Source: Kribbella jejuensis
GTDB taxonomy: Bacteria > Actinomycetota > Actinomycetes > Propionibacteriales > Kribbellaceae
Assembly (NCBI RefSeq): GCF_006715085.1
Contig: NZ_VFMM01000004.1
Location: forward strand, 682,001 to 746,000
Reading direction: 5' to 3'
DNA: 64,000 nt
The notes under the pieces are model-generated. The model did not search any database. It saw only the letters and a program-made list of their open reading frames with translations, and had not been told where the DNA came from. This document shows positions 16,483-25,143 of the stretch, in pieces. A program made the translations under genes and the position numbers. Numbering within the stretch: the first letter of the stretch is position 1; every line of letters starts with the position of its first letter.

Positions 16483-17124
16483 ATGTCTCAGGTCCGTGTT
16501 CACAACTTCGCGGTCTCCCTGGACGGGTTCGGTACCGGCGAGGGCCAGTCCAGGGAGACGCCGTTCGGTCATGCCGGCGAACGGCTGCACGAGTGGTTCG
16601 TCGGTACGCAGTTCTTCCAGTCCGGCGACGGGCTGCCGGGCGGTACGCAGGGCGTCGACAACGCGTTCGCCGCGCAGCACGAGCCGGGGATCGGCGCCGA
16701 GATCATGGGCGCGAACAAGTTCGGTCCGCCCGGTTGGCAGGACGACGCCGACTGGACCGGCTGGTGGGGCCCGAACCCGCCGTTCCACACCCCGGTGTTC
16801 GTCCTCACCCATCGCCCGCGGCCTTCCGTGGAGATGGAGGGCGGTACGACGTTCCACTTCGTCGACGCGACGCCTGCCGACGTACTGGCGCAGGCGCGGG
16901 CGGCGGCGGGTGATGCCGACGTACGGCTGGGTGGTGGGGCGACGGTGATCCGCGAGTTCCTCAAGGCCGGTCTGGTCGACTACATGCACGTGGCCGTGGT
17001 GCCGATCGTGCTCGGTCGCGGGGTGCGGTTGTGGGACGAGCAGGAATCGCTCGAGCAGAACTTCGACATCCAGTCCGTGTCGTCACCGAGCGGCGTGACG
17101 CATTTGAGCTTCGTCCGTAGGTAG
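16483..17124 (+). CDS. Dihydrofolate reductase-like (RibD C-terminal) protein
   Basis: A 213-residue protein of the RibD_C/DHFR-like superfamily: VHNFAVSLDGFGTG at the start, NKFGPPGW and TPVFVLTHRPR in the middle, then LGGGATVIREFLKAGLVDYMHVAVVPIVLGRGVRLW, the NADPH-binding glycine loop and the conserved LGxGxxLW end. GAGGAGC precedes the ATG by 9 bases. Such proteins are predicted NADPH-dependent reductases; true folate or riboflavin activity is unproven. Confidence 0.9.
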   Translation: MSQVRVHNFAVSLDGFGTGEGQSRETPFGHAGERLHEWFVGTQFFQSGDGLPGGTQGVDNAFAAQHEPGIGAEIMGANKFGPPGWQDDADWTGWWGPNPPFHTPVFVLTHRPRPSVEMEGGTTFHFVDATPADVLAQARAAAGDADVRLGGGATVIREFLKAGLVDYMHVAVVPIVLGRGVRLWDEQESLEQNFDIQSVSSPSGVTHLSFVRR

Positions 17125-17158
17125 CCCTCGAGTAGCCCGGTCGGGTGAACCTTCGCCG

Positions 17159-17368
17159 TTGTTCGATGGACGGGTGCACGAGGAAGCGCTGGCTCGTTGG
17201 CAGCGCGGGTGGGCGGCTGCCCGCGGCTGGAACGACTCGCAGTACGTCGACGACGTGACGGTGGTCCGGACCGGTGAGCCCGACCGCCGCGTCGAGTACA
17301 TCACCACCGAACACCACGCGACCGCCGCCACCCACCTCGCCCTCACCGACCACAACCCACCCGGATGA
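17159..17368 (+). CDS. Short ORF, possible remnant of an acetyltransferase-like gene
   Basis: A 69-residue ORF with TTG start. VHEEALARWQRGWAAARGW followed by a segment ending in RVEYITTEHHATAATHLAL loosely recalls the N-terminal part of some actinobacterial GNAT proteins, and then the frame stops. No catalytic acetyl-CoA motif is present and no ribosome site is visible. It may be a decayed fragment or chance. The rest of the 400-base gap 17125-17524 shows nothing I can name. Confidence 0.3.
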   Translation: MFDGRVHEEALARWQRGWAAARGWNDSQYVDDVTVVRTGEPDRRVEYITTEHHATAATHLALTDHNPPG

Positions 17369-17524
17369 CCATCTCCCTTCCGAAGCAGCCACTCCACTCT
17401 GTCCCCACATCGTCATGACCCTCACTCCCCTTCTGGTCGCCAGGATGCGGGCGGTTTCCTAAGGCGTTGGTAAGAGTTGGTGAGGGGCGTGGGGTGGGGA
17501 CTGGGGAACCAGTAATGTGCTCCC

Positions 17525-19297
17525 GTGCCTCAGCTTCGGGTTGCTCTTGCTCAGGTCGATGTGACCGTCGGTGATATCGACGGGAACACCGACAAGATCG
17601 TCACGTGGGCCCGGAACGCGGTGGAGCAGGGTGCGCAGGTGGTGGCCTTTCCGGAGATGGCGCTGACCGGTTATCCGGTCGAGGACCTGGCGTTGCGGGC
17701 CTCGTTCGTGGACGCGTCGCAGACCCGCATCAAGAAGCTCGCGCAGCGGCTCGCCGACGAAGGGCTCGGCGAGATCGTGGTGATCTGCGGGTACCTCGAT
17801 CGCGCCGGCGGTACGGCGATGGGTGTCGACCGGCTCGGCCGCCCGAAGGGTTCGCCGACCAACTCGGCTGCCGTCATCCATCAGGGCCGCGTCGTCACCA
17901 GCGCGGTCAAGCACCACCTTCCGAACTACGGCGTCTTCGACGAGTTCCGGCACTTCGTACCAGGCAACACGTTGCAGGTCGTCCGGATCCACGGCATTGA
18001 CGTCGCGATCGTGATCTGTGAGGACCTCTGGCAGGACGGCGGCCCGGTCGCGGTCGCCCGCGAGGCAGGCGCCGGTCTGCTGCTGGTCGTGAACAGCTCG
18101 CCGTACGAGGCGAACAAGGACGACCTCCGCGGCGATCTGGTACGGCGTCGCGCCCGCGAGGCCGGCTGCGCGCTCGCGTACGTGAACCTCGTCGGCGGTC
18201 AGGACGAACTGGTCTTCGACGGCGACTCGCTGATCGCGGATGCCGAGGGCACGATCTTCGCCCGCGCCCCGCAGTTCGAGCAGGGCAGCATGATCGTCGA
18301 CCTCGAACTCCCTGCCGCGACAGGCACTCCGTCCGGTAGCCACGAGGGCATCGACATCGTCCACACAGTGCTGCAGTCCGAGGCGCTCCCGCCGTACGCA
18401 CCGATGGCACCGAACATCGCACCGCGGCTGTCCGACGAGGCCGAGATGTACGGCGCGATCGTCACCGGGCTGCGCGACTACGTCCAGAAGAACGGGTTCA
18501 AGTCCGTACTGCTCGGCCTGTCCGGCGGTATCGACTCGTCGCTGGTCGCCGCGATCGCGTGCGACGCGATCGGCGCCGAGCACGTGTTCGGGATCTCCAA
18601 CCCGAGCGTCTACTCCAGCGACCACTCCAAGGACGACGCCGCCGAGCTCGCCGCCCGGACCGGTCTCAACTACCGCGTCGTCCCGATCCAGCCGATGGTG
18701 CAGCCGTTCCTCGACACGCTCGGGCTGACCGGCCTGTCCGAGGAGAACCTGCAGGCCCGGGTCCGCGCCGTGATCTGGATGGGACTGTCGAACTCAGACG
18801 GTCACCTGGTACTTGCCTGCGGCAACAAGTCGGAGCTGGCGGTCGGCTACTCGACGATCTACGGCGACGCCGTCGGCGGGTACGCGCCGCTGAAGGACCT
18901 GCCGAAGACGCTGGTCTGGCGGCTGGCGAAGTGGCGCAACGAGGACGCGAAGGCGCGCGGTCAGCAACCGCCGATCCCGGAGAACTCGATCGTCAAACCC
19001 CCGTCCGCCGAGCTCAGTCCGGGACAGCAGGACACCGACTCGCTGCCGCCGTACGACCTGCTCGACGACATGCTCGACGACTACGTCGAGCAGGACCGCG
19101 GCAGTGCCGAACTGGTCGCGGCCGGCTTCGACACCGAGTTGGTCACGAAGGTGATCCAGCTCGTCGACAGAGCGGAGTACAAGCGCCGGCAGTACCCACC
19201 GGGCCCGAAGCTGACGCACAAGGCCTTCGGCCGGGACCGCCGGTTGCCGATCACGAACGCATGGCGTGAGGACGCACGGAAGGCAGCCGAGCACTGA
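17525..19297 (+). CDS. nadE: Glutamine-dependent NAD+ synthetase
   Basis: A 590-residue two-domain enzyme making NAD+ from nicotinic acid adenine dinucleotide, ATP and glutamine. Residues 1-270 are a nitrilase-like glutaminase with Glu in FPEMALTGYP (about 46), Lys in VKHHLPNYGVFDE (about 122), and Cys in IVICEDLWQDG (about 166). Residues 300-590 are the synthetase with the P-loop LGLSGGIDSSLVAAIA (about 330). GTG start at 17525. It precedes panB on the same strand by about 150 bases, so cofactor synthesis genes cluster here. Confidence 0.96.
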   Translation: MPQLRVALAQVDVTVGDIDGNTDKIVTWARNAVEQGAQVVAFPEMALTGYPVEDLALRASFVDASQTRIKKLAQRLADEGLGEIVVICGYLDRAGGTAMGVDRLGRPKGSPTNSAAVIHQGRVVTSAVKHHLPNYGVFDEFRHFVPGNTLQVVRIHGIDVAIVICEDLWQDGGPVAVAREAGAGLLLVVNSSPYEANKDDLRGDLVRRRAREAGCALAYVNLVGGQDELVFDGDSLIADAEGTIFARAPQFEQGSMIVDLELPAATGTPSGSHEGIDIVHTVLQSEALPPYAPMAPNIAPRLSDEAEMYGAIVTGLRDYVQKNGFKSVLLGLSGGIDSSLVAAIACDAIGAEHVFGISNPSVYSSDHSKDDAAELAARTGLNYRVVPIQPMVQPFLDTLGLTGLSEENLQARVRAVIWMGLSNSDGHLVLACGNKSELAVGYSTIYGDAVGGYAPLKDLPKTLVWRLAKWRNEDAKARGQQPPIPENSIVKPPSAELSPGQQDTDSLPPYDLLDDMLDDYVEQDRGSAELVAAGFDTELVTKVIQLVDRAEYKRRQYPPGPKLTHKAFGRDRRLPITNAWREDARKAAEH

Positions 19298-19443
19298 GCG
19301 ACTCCTGGCGATACCGCCCATCCCAAGACTCCCCGTGGGGTTCTCCCGAAGAGCCCTACGATCGTTCCGGCCTGCCCAACCAGGATGTGAGCTCCTCCAC
19401 AGCCGGTGGTGCTCACCCTCCGCATCGGTGGGACGATGACGCC

Positions 19444-21759
19444 ATGGCTGACAGCTCGGACTACGAGGACGACAACTGGCGGGACCGCGGGCTCGGTCTC
19501 GACCCGTCGCCGTCACTGCCGAACGCGCCGCGGACCTACGAGCGCGGCCCGGTGCCGCAGCAGCCGTACGTCCCGAAGCCGCCGTTCCTGCCGAGCGCGC
19601 CACCACCTCCCGGCCAGCAGCCGTACTACGAGCCGCAGCGGGACGAGCAGTACGGGCGTGAGCACCAGGAGCAGAACCCGTTCCGCCCGCAGCAGCAGCC
19701 GCCTGCGACACCGCCGACAACACCGCCCGCGCAGGGACGGCCTAGTTCGTTCGGTCCGGGGTCGAACGGCGTACCGGCGCGGCCACCGGCGGGAAACGGT
19801 ACGCCGCCGCGGCCGTCGTCGAACGGCAACGCGGGGTGGAGCGGCCCGGCGCCGCAGCCCAATCCGTTCGCGCCGTCGTCGCCGCCGCCACCACCGTTGT
19901 CGCCACCGCCGCCACCATCGTTGCCATCGTCGCCGCCCTCATCGCCGTCGCAGAGCAGCAATGGGCACAGTAGTAATGGTGTGATTGGCAACGGTTTGCC
20001 GCCGCAGCCGCCGCGTCCGCCGCAGCGGCTCCAGCCGCCGGACGCGTCGCGCGCACAACAGGAAGAACCACGGCGCCGGTACGAACCGGGCCCCGGGCCC
20101 GAGCCGGTGTGGGGACACGAACGTCGGCCCGAGCCGCCGCAGCAACGTCCGCCGGAGCCGTCGCGACTGAGCGACGCGGCCCAGGCGTACGGCGCCGGCA
20201 GGTCGCAGGAGGGCGCCCGGCCGGACGAGTCCCGCCGCCGCGAGCAGCGCTACGACCCACAGCAAGAGGACGCGCGGCGCCGCGAGAGCGAACAGCGGTA
20301 CGAGGCACAGCAAGAGGACCCGGCGCGTCGCGAGGGCGAGCGACGTTACGAACCGCAGCAGGAGGACGCGCGACGTCCCGAGAGCGAGCAGCGGTACGAG
20401 GCGCGGCAAGAGGACGCGCCGCGCCGCGAGAGCGAGCGACGTTACGAACCGCAGCAGGAGGACGCGCGGCGTCCCGAGAGCGAGCAGCGGTACGGGGCAC
20501 AGGCTGACGAGGCGCGGCGGTATGAGGTGGCGGCGGCGCAGCCTCGGGAGAGCGAGCGGGTGGTTGAGCAGAGTACTCAGCCGCAGGAGATTCGGCTGCG
20601 GGGCGACGGGCCGCGGGAGAACGGGTATCTGACCGACCCGAGTGCGGAGTACGAGGTCAACGCACCGATGACCGAGGAGCCGCCCGGTGAGTCGCCGGCG
20701 ACCGAGGGTTCCCGGCCGATCGGTGCGCGCCGACGTGCGGACGTACAGCAGGACGCCCCGAGCCAAGTACCGGCCGAGCAGGTCACCTCACACCGCGCCG
20801 CACGACGCGCGTTCGCCAACCACACCGAACCTGCACCCACTTCCCCACCGCAGCCGGCCGCCGCGACCAACAGCACAGGCGGTGACGCAGAGGTCTCGCC
20901 GTACGGCGGCCCCGCGGCCAAGAGCAACCAGCCCGCCGAAACGACCGGCGACCAGGCGAAGCGTCCGCGGCGGTACCGCGTCCACCACCTCCGCGACTTC
21001 AAGAACCGCGGCGAGAAGTGGGCGATGCTGACGGCGTACGACCAGTACACCGCCGAGATCTTCGACCAGGCAGGCATCCCGGTGCTGCTCGTCGGTGACT
21101 CGGCCGCGAACAACGTGTACGGCTACGACACCACGCTCCGCGTCACCGTCGACGAACTGATCCCGCTCGCCCGCGCGGTCGCGAACGCGGCCCAACGCGC
21201 GCTGGTCGTCGCGGACCTCCCGTTCGGTTCGTACCAGGCGTCGCCGGAGCAGGCGTTCCACACCGCCGTACGGTTCATGAAGGAAGCCGGCGTCCAGGCG
21301 GTGAAGCTCGAGGGCGGCCGTACCGTCGTACCGATGGTCGAGAAGCTGACGCAGTCCGGCATCCCGGTGATGGCGCACATCGGGTTCACCCCGCAGAGCG
21401 AGCACAGCATCGGCGGGTACCGCGTCCAGGGCCGCGGCGAACAGGCGGCCGGCCTGATCGACGACGCGGTCGCGCTCGCCGCGGCCGGCGCGTTCTCGCT
21501 CGTGCTCGAGATGGTGCCGGGCGACGTGGCGGCCGAGATCACCAAGCGGATCCCGATCCCGACGATCGGCATCGGCGCCGGCCGCGACACCGACGCCCAG
21601 GTCCTCGTCTGGCAGGACATGGCCGGTCTGCGCTCGGGCACGATGCCGCGGTTCGTCAAGCAGTACGCCGACCTCCGCGGCATCCTCACCAGCGCCGCCA
21701 CCAGCTACGCCGCCGAGGTCGCCAACGGCGCGTTCCCGGCCGACGAGCACACCTTTTAG
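19444..21759 (+). CDS. panB: Ketopantoate hydroxymethyltransferase with a long disordered N-terminal extension
   Basis: The C-terminal 255 residues are a complete PanB (first step of pantothenate synthesis: methylene-THF plus alpha-ketoisovalerate to ketopantoate). KWAMLTAYDQYTAEIFDQAG, the VGDSAANNVYGYDTT metal-site loop, AVKLEGG, AHIGFTPQ and IPTIGIGAG are all present. Before it lie about 500 residues with no fold: a Pro/Ser/Gln-rich part, then six 16-residue repeats of the type QRYEPQQEDARRPESE. Family members are usually about 270 residues. ATG 19444 follows GGTGGGA; ATG 19387 is also in frame, and ATG 20668 with GAGGTC upstream could give a 363-residue product. Its stop overlaps the convergent reductase gene by 4 bases. 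Confidence 0.85.
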   Translation: MADSSDYEDDNWRDRGLGLDPSPSLPNAPRTYERGPVPQQPYVPKPPFLPSAPPPPGQQPYYEPQRDEQYGREHQEQNPFRPQQQPPATPPTTPPAQGRPSSFGPGSNGVPARPPAGNGTPPRPSSNGNAGWSGPAPQPNPFAPSSPPPPPLSPPPPPSLPSSPPSSPSQSSNGHSSNGVIGNGLPPQPPRPPQRLQPPDASRAQQEEPRRRYEPGPGPEPVWGHERRPEPPQQRPPEPSRLSDAAQAYGAGRSQEGARPDESRRREQRYDPQQEDARRRESEQRYEAQQEDPARREGERRYEPQQEDARRPESEQRYEARQEDAPRRESERRYEPQQEDARRPESEQRYGAQADEARRYEVAAAQPRESERVVEQSTQPQEIRLRGDGPRENGYLTDPSAEYEVNAPMTEEPPGESPATEGSRPIGARRRADVQQDAPSQVPAEQVTSHRAARRAFANHTEPAPTSPPQPAAATNSTGGDAEVSPYGGPAAKSNQPAETTGDQAKRPRRYRVHHLRDFKNRGEKWAMLTAYDQYTAEIFDQAGIPVLLVGDSAANNVYGYDTTLRVTVDELIPLARAVANAAQRALVVADLPFGSYQASPEQAFHTAVRFMKEAGVQAVKLEGGRTVVPMVEKLTQSGIPVMAHIGFTPQSEHSIGGYRVQGRGEQAAGLIDDAVALAAAGAFSLVLEMVPGDVAAEITKRIPIPTIGIGAGRDTDAQVLVWQDMAGLRSGTMPRFVKQYADLRGILTSAATSYAAEVANGAFPADEHTF
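20245..20530 (+). repeat. Six 48-bp coding repeats in panB extension
   Basis: About six tandem units of 48 bases encode 16-residue repeats alternating between QRYEAxQEDxxRRESE and RRYEPQQEDARRPESE. The period is exact at protein level and the codons drift at third positions, which argues that the frame is translated. Confidence 0.75.
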
Positions 21760-22655
21760 ATCCAGGGCAGGGCTGAACGTTCGGTCCAGTACTCCTCGGG
21801 TTGCTGTACGAACTCGAGGAGCGGGCCGTCGACGTGGTACGCCAGGTTGCTCTTCAGCTGTTCAGCTGTGGTGGCGCCGCTGAGGACGACGTCCGCCCAC
21901 GGTTGAGCCATCGCGGCGCCGATCGCCAGCGCGTCCGGTGCTACCCCGTGTTGGCGGGCGAACTCGTTGAACGGGGTCTCGCCGGCACGTGCGGTCAGCC
22001 GGCCGTTCGCGACAGCTTCCTTGATCACGACGAACCAGCCGGCATCGTGCGCCTCGGCGAGCGCACGGCCGGCGGAGGTCTCCAGTACGTTCCACGTCGC
22101 CTGTACTGCGGAGAACGGCGTACCGGACGACAGCGCCTTGCGGAGTGTCTCGGCCTGTCGCGGTCCGCTCGTCGACAGACCGACGCGTACGCCGGTGTCG
22201 GCCAGCTCGCGCAGACGGTCCAGCAAACGCTTGTCGTCGAGCGCGGGACTGTCGTCGGTCAGGCTGTGAACGAGGTAGAAGTCCGGCGGCCCGCCCAGCG
22301 CATGCAAGGTCTCGGGCCACTGTCGTTCGAAGGTCGCGAGGTCGTGGCTCTTCACCTCGTGCGTGGCCGCGTCGTGCCGCCAGTCGGCGACGTACGTGTA
22401 ACCCCACTTCGAGCCGACGGTCAGTTGGGTACGGCGTTCCGGTGTCAGCCACTCGCCCAGGAACTCCTCGGCAAGACCGTACGAACGCGCGGCGTCGAAG
22501 TACCGAACTCCTGCCTGCCACGCCTGCTCCAGCAGCTCGTGCGTGCGCGCCCGCAGGTCCTCGACTGCCCGTCGCGGCGGCAGGTCCTGGTCGTGCCCGA
22601 GATTGATGTACCCAGGACGCCCGAGCGCCGCGAGCCCCAGCCCAATCGTTGCCAT
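21756..22655 (-). CDS. Aldo/keto reductase
   Basis: A 299-residue (beta/alpha)8 oxidoreductase. The catalytic Asp and Tyr lie in GVRYFDAARSYGLAEEFLGEWL (about residues 40-60), the Lys in VGSKWGY (about 83), and the His in FYLVHS (about 127). The C-terminal NADPH phosphate-binding part is VLSGATTAEQLKSNL. It is of the general AKR type acting on small aldehydes or ketones; the substrate cannot be read. I start at ATG 22655 rather than the 10-codon-longer frame because MATIGLGLAALGRPGYINLG is the usual opening. Confidence 0.88.
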   Translation of the reverse strand: MATIGLGLAALGRPGYINLGHDQDLPPRRAVEDLRARTHELLEQAWQAGVRYFDAARSYGLAEEFLGEWLTPERRTQLTVGSKWGYTYVADWRHDAATHEVKSHDLATFERQWPETLHALGGPPDFYLVHSLTDDSPALDDKRLLDRLRELADTGVRVGLSTSGPRQAETLRKALSSGTPFSAVQATWNVLETSAGRALAEAHDAGWFVVIKEAVANGRLTARAGETPFNEFARQHGVAPDALAIGAAMAQPWADVVLSGATTAEQLKSNLAYHVDGPLLEFVQQPEEYWTERSALPWI

Positions 22656-22731
22656 GGCTCCGATCGTAGGTGTGCGCGGCAACAAGTGTGAGACGCGCCG
22701 CCTCGGGCGACGTTCGGTCGCCTCTTTCGTC

Positions 22732-22737
22732 TAGCGT
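22732..22737 (+). promoter_or_regulatory. -10 box TAGCGT before the NUDIX gene
   Basis: TAGCGT ends 8 bases upstream of the GTG at 22746, consistent with a leaderless transcript. Confidence 0.45.
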
Positions 22738-22745
22738 TTTGTGGT

Positions 22746-23225
22746 GTGACCGACTTGACGGTGAGGCGGCGGACGACGGCCCGCGTACTGCCGGTACGCC
22801 CGGACGGCAGGGTGTTGCTGCTACACGGCTGGGACCCGCTGAAACCGGACACGACGTACTGGTTCACGATCGGCGGCGGCGTCGAGGAGGGCGAGACGAT
22901 CGCCGAAGCGGCCTGCCGCGAACTGCGCGAGGAGGTCGGTATCGAGTTGCCGGCCGGCGAGCTCGGCGCGCCGGTGGCGACGAACACGATCGAGTACGAG
23001 TACAGCGGCTGCCTGATCGTGCAGCGGCAGACGTTCTTCGCGGTCGCGGTGGACACCGTCGACGTGACGTTCGCGAATCAGGAGGAGCTCGAGCTGCAGA
23101 CGATCAGCCACCACGGCTGGTGGTACGGCGACGACCTCGAAGCGACCGGCCTGGCCGCGCACGTGACGATCCCCGCGATGCTGCGTCAGGCCACGGACGC
23201 GATCACGTTGCGCCGGGCCTCGTAG
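22746..23225 (+). CDS. NUDIX hydrolase
   Basis: A 159-residue phosphohydrolase with a complete Nudix box, GGVEEGETIAEAACRELREEVGIEL at about residues 39-63 (pattern Gx5Ex7REUxEExGU), which binds Mg and cleaves X-linked nucleoside diphosphates. RVLLLHGWDP and WFTIGGG flank it as usual. The substrate is unknown. GTG start, probably leaderless. Confidence 0.92.
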   Translation: MTDLTVRRRTTARVLPVRPDGRVLLLHGWDPLKPDTTYWFTIGGGVEEGETIAEAACRELREEVGIELPAGELGAPVATNTIEYEYSGCLIVQRQTFFAVAVDTVDVTFANQEELELQTISHHGWWYGDDLEATGLAAHVTIPAMLRQATDAITLRRAS

Positions 23226-23234
23226 GTCAGCAGG

Positions 23235-23402
23235 TCAGCGGGCGCGTGCTTCCTTCAGGACCTTCTTCGGGATCTTCTTGTCAACCTTGTAGTGCACGCG
23301 ATCGAGCCGTTCGGCGCAGCCAGCCTTGGACAGGCGCAGCAGGACCACCGGGCACTTCTTGCACCTCGGCTTGTCCTTGCAGCACTTCTTCTTCGCCTTC
23401 AT
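23235..23402 (-). CDS. Small Lys/Cys-rich protein
   Basis: A 55-residue basic protein starting MKAKKKCCKDKPRCKKCP, with four cysteines in the first 17 residues (CC-x5-C-x2-C) and one more at 29. The C-terminal half (ERLDRVHYKVDKKIPKKVLKEARAR) is helical and charged. Similar short proteins are common in actinobacteria and have no assigned function. The cysteine cluster could bind a metal. An iron-box-like palindrome lies 19 bases upstream of its start, and a metal/cobalamin-binding-type protein is encoded just upstream on the same strand, which together suggest a link to metal supply (inference). Confidence 0.75.
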   Translation of the reverse strand: MKAKKKCCKDKPRCKKCPVVLLRLSKAGCAERLDRVHYKVDKKIPKKVLKEARAR

Positions 23403-23420
23403 CGACGGCACCCGGCGAGC

Positions 23421-23439
23421 CTAGGTGAGGCATGCCTAA
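23421..23439. promoter_or_regulatory. DtxR/IdeR-type iron-box candidate
   Basis: The 19 bases start CTAGGTGAGGC and end CCTAA. By eye they match 14 of 19 positions of the consensus TTAGGTTAGGCTAACCTAA, with both outer half sites well kept. The site is centred about 28 bases before the start of the Lys/Cys-rich small protein gene. Confidence 0.4.
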
Positions 23440-23474
23440 CCCGTCCAGACGCCGAGCGTCGTTCGTGGTGGACA

Positions 23475-24212
23475 TCACGCGAGTTGTCCGCTGAGCAACG
23501 CGCGCGCCTCGACGAGTGAGGGTCCGTACCAGGTCAGGTGCCGGCCGGACACGCACTTCGCGGGTTTGCCGAACGCCTCCGGTCCGTCGTCCGGGGAAAA
23601 CGCGTACGGCTCGTCCGGGAGTACGACGATGTCGTAGTCGGGTAACGCGTCCGGGTCGAATCGCGGATAGCGTTCACCGGAATCTCTCAGCGCGTTGTCG
23701 ACATCAAGACGTTCGAGCAGATCTCCGGCGAACGTGTCCCGTCCGAGTGCCATCCATGGTCTACGCCAGATCGGTACGACGGCCCGCCGGCGTATTCCTT
23801 CGTACGGCGTGCTCCAGACCTCGCGTGCTTCGTGCAGCCACGGCGGTTCGGTACCGATGATCGCGGACAGCATGCGGCCGAGTGAGTCGAGTGATTCGGG
23901 CACCGTCGTCGGTGCGGTCACCCAGACCGCGATTCCACTCGCGCGCAACGTGTCGAGATCGACTACGCGATTCTCTTCCGCGTTGGCGACGACGACGTCC
24001 GGTGCGAGTTCGCGGATCCGATCGAGGTCGGGATTCTTGGTACCGCGAACACGGACCACGTCGAGGTCCGCGGGATGCGTGCACCAGTCGGTCGCACCAA
24101 CGATTTTGTCCGCGTCGGTGACTGCGATCGACTCCGTCAACGAGGGCACGATGCTGACCACCCGGCGCACCTCGCGAGGGAGTTCGACGACGTTGTGCAG
24201 GTCGTCGTACAC
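23475..24212 (-). CDS. Helical-backbone metal receptor (cobalamin/siderophore-binding type)
   Basis: A 245-residue protein of the periplasmic binding type III (BtuF/FhuD-like) fold: RRVVSIVPSLTESIAVTDADKIVGATDWCTHP at the start, then a KNPDLDRIRELAPDVVVANAEENR segment, a long backbone helix, and PIWRRPWMALGRDTFAGDLL. There is no signal peptide or lipobox, so it may be cytoplasmic or a stand-alone binding protein; no permease or ATPase is adjacent. The GTG start at 24212 has GAGGAG 9 bases upstream; the longer frame adds 36 atypical residues. Members bind corrinoids or metal chelates; the ligand here is unknown. Confidence 0.82.
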   Translation of the reverse strand: MYDDLHNVVELPREVRRVVSIVPSLTESIAVTDADKIVGATDWCTHPADLDVVRVRGTKNPDLDRIRELAPDVVVANAEENRVVDLDTLRASGIAVWVTAPTTVPESLDSLGRMLSAIIGTEPPWLHEAREVWSTPYEGIRRRAVVPIWRRPWMALGRDTFAGDLLERLDVDNALRDSGERYPRFDPDALPDYDIVVLPDEPYAFSPDDGPEAFGKPAKCVSGRHLTWYGPSLVEARALLSGQLA

Positions 24213-24506
24213 GTGCTTCAGCTCCTCTGTTCGCAGGACGTTGCCGAGGACAACACTCGTCCGATCCGGCACTTTCGGGGGCAAAACCGCCGCGTGTCGC
24301 GAAGAAAATATTCCGGGCATCCGGCATGCTCGGGGCGCGGCGGAATCCCTTCTCTACAAGGATTTTCGGCAATTGCGCCTGATCACGCTGCCGGTTCGCC
24401 TTAGCCTGGGTGTGTTTCCGGTGCTTTACGTAACGCACAAGTGTTGTCATCATCATGACGACGAGGAATCCACCGTGGTTTTCCTCAGCCGCACCAAGGA
24501 GGCAGA

Positions 24507-25085
24507 GTGCCAGCCAAGAAGGCAGCCGCAGGGAAGGCGACAGCCAAAAAGGCTTCTCCCGCCAAGAAGACTGTCGCGAAGAAGACCGGCGCCGCGAAGA
24601 CGACGACCGCGCGCAAGGTCAGCGCAGCAAAGAAGACAGCGACGAAGAAGGTGAGTGCGGCCAAGAAGACCGCGGCCACGAAGACGGTGGCGAAGAAGGC
24701 CCCAGCGAAGAAGACTGCGGCCAAGAAGACCACCGCCACGAAGGCTGTTGCGAAGAAGGTCCCGGCGAAGAAGACGACCGCCAAGTCGACTGCCAAGAAG
24801 ACGGTCGCGAAGAAGGCGCCGGCGAAGCGCACCACCGCTGCCAAGAAGACAACGGCTGCTGCGAAGAAGACGACGACGGCCGCGAAGCGGACCACCGCCG
24901 CCAAGAAGGCTCCGGCCAAGAAGGCTGCCGTCAAGAAGACGACGGCCCGCAAGACGGCCGCGAAGAAGGCGCCCGCGAAGCGCGTCGCCGCGAAGAAGAG
25001 CGCGGTGAAGCGGACCGCTGCCAAGAAGGCACCGGCTCGTAAGGCTCCGGCGCGTAAGGCACCGGCCCGCAAGGCCGCTCGCTGA
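24507..25085 (+). CDS. Histone H1-like Lys/Ala repeat protein
   Basis: A 192-residue protein made almost wholly of Lys, Ala, Thr and Pro in AKKTxAKKAPAKK-type repeats, ending in (PARKA)n. It resembles the C-terminal tail of eukaryotic histone H1 and of actinobacterial HupB/HupS, but no HU domain precedes it: AAGGAGGC sits directly before the GTG start and upstream frames are not HU-like. It is expected to bind DNA or RNA nonspecifically and condense the nucleoid. It ends at a strong stem-loop. Confidence 0.85.
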   Translation: MPAKKAAAGKATAKKASPAKKTVAKKTGAAKTTTARKVSAAKKTATKKVSAAKKTAATKTVAKKAPAKKTAAKKTTATKAVAKKVPAKKTTAKSTAKKTVAKKAPAKRTTAAKKTTAAAKKTTTAAKRTTAAKKAPAKKAAVKKTTARKTAAKKAPAKRVAAKKSAVKRTAAKKAPARKAPARKAPARKAAR

Positions 25086-25098
25086 CGGTAGTACACAA

Positions 25099-25136
25099 CT
25101 GAGGGGCATCACCGCGGCTGCGGTGGTGCCCCTCAG
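25099..25136. terminator. Bidirectional terminator
   Basis: 17-bp stem with one G-U pair (arm CTGAGGGGCATCACCGC, loop GGCT, matching return arm) between the convergent ends of the histone-like gene and the SPOR-like gene. Confidence 0.75.
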
Positions 25137-25143
25137 AACGTTG

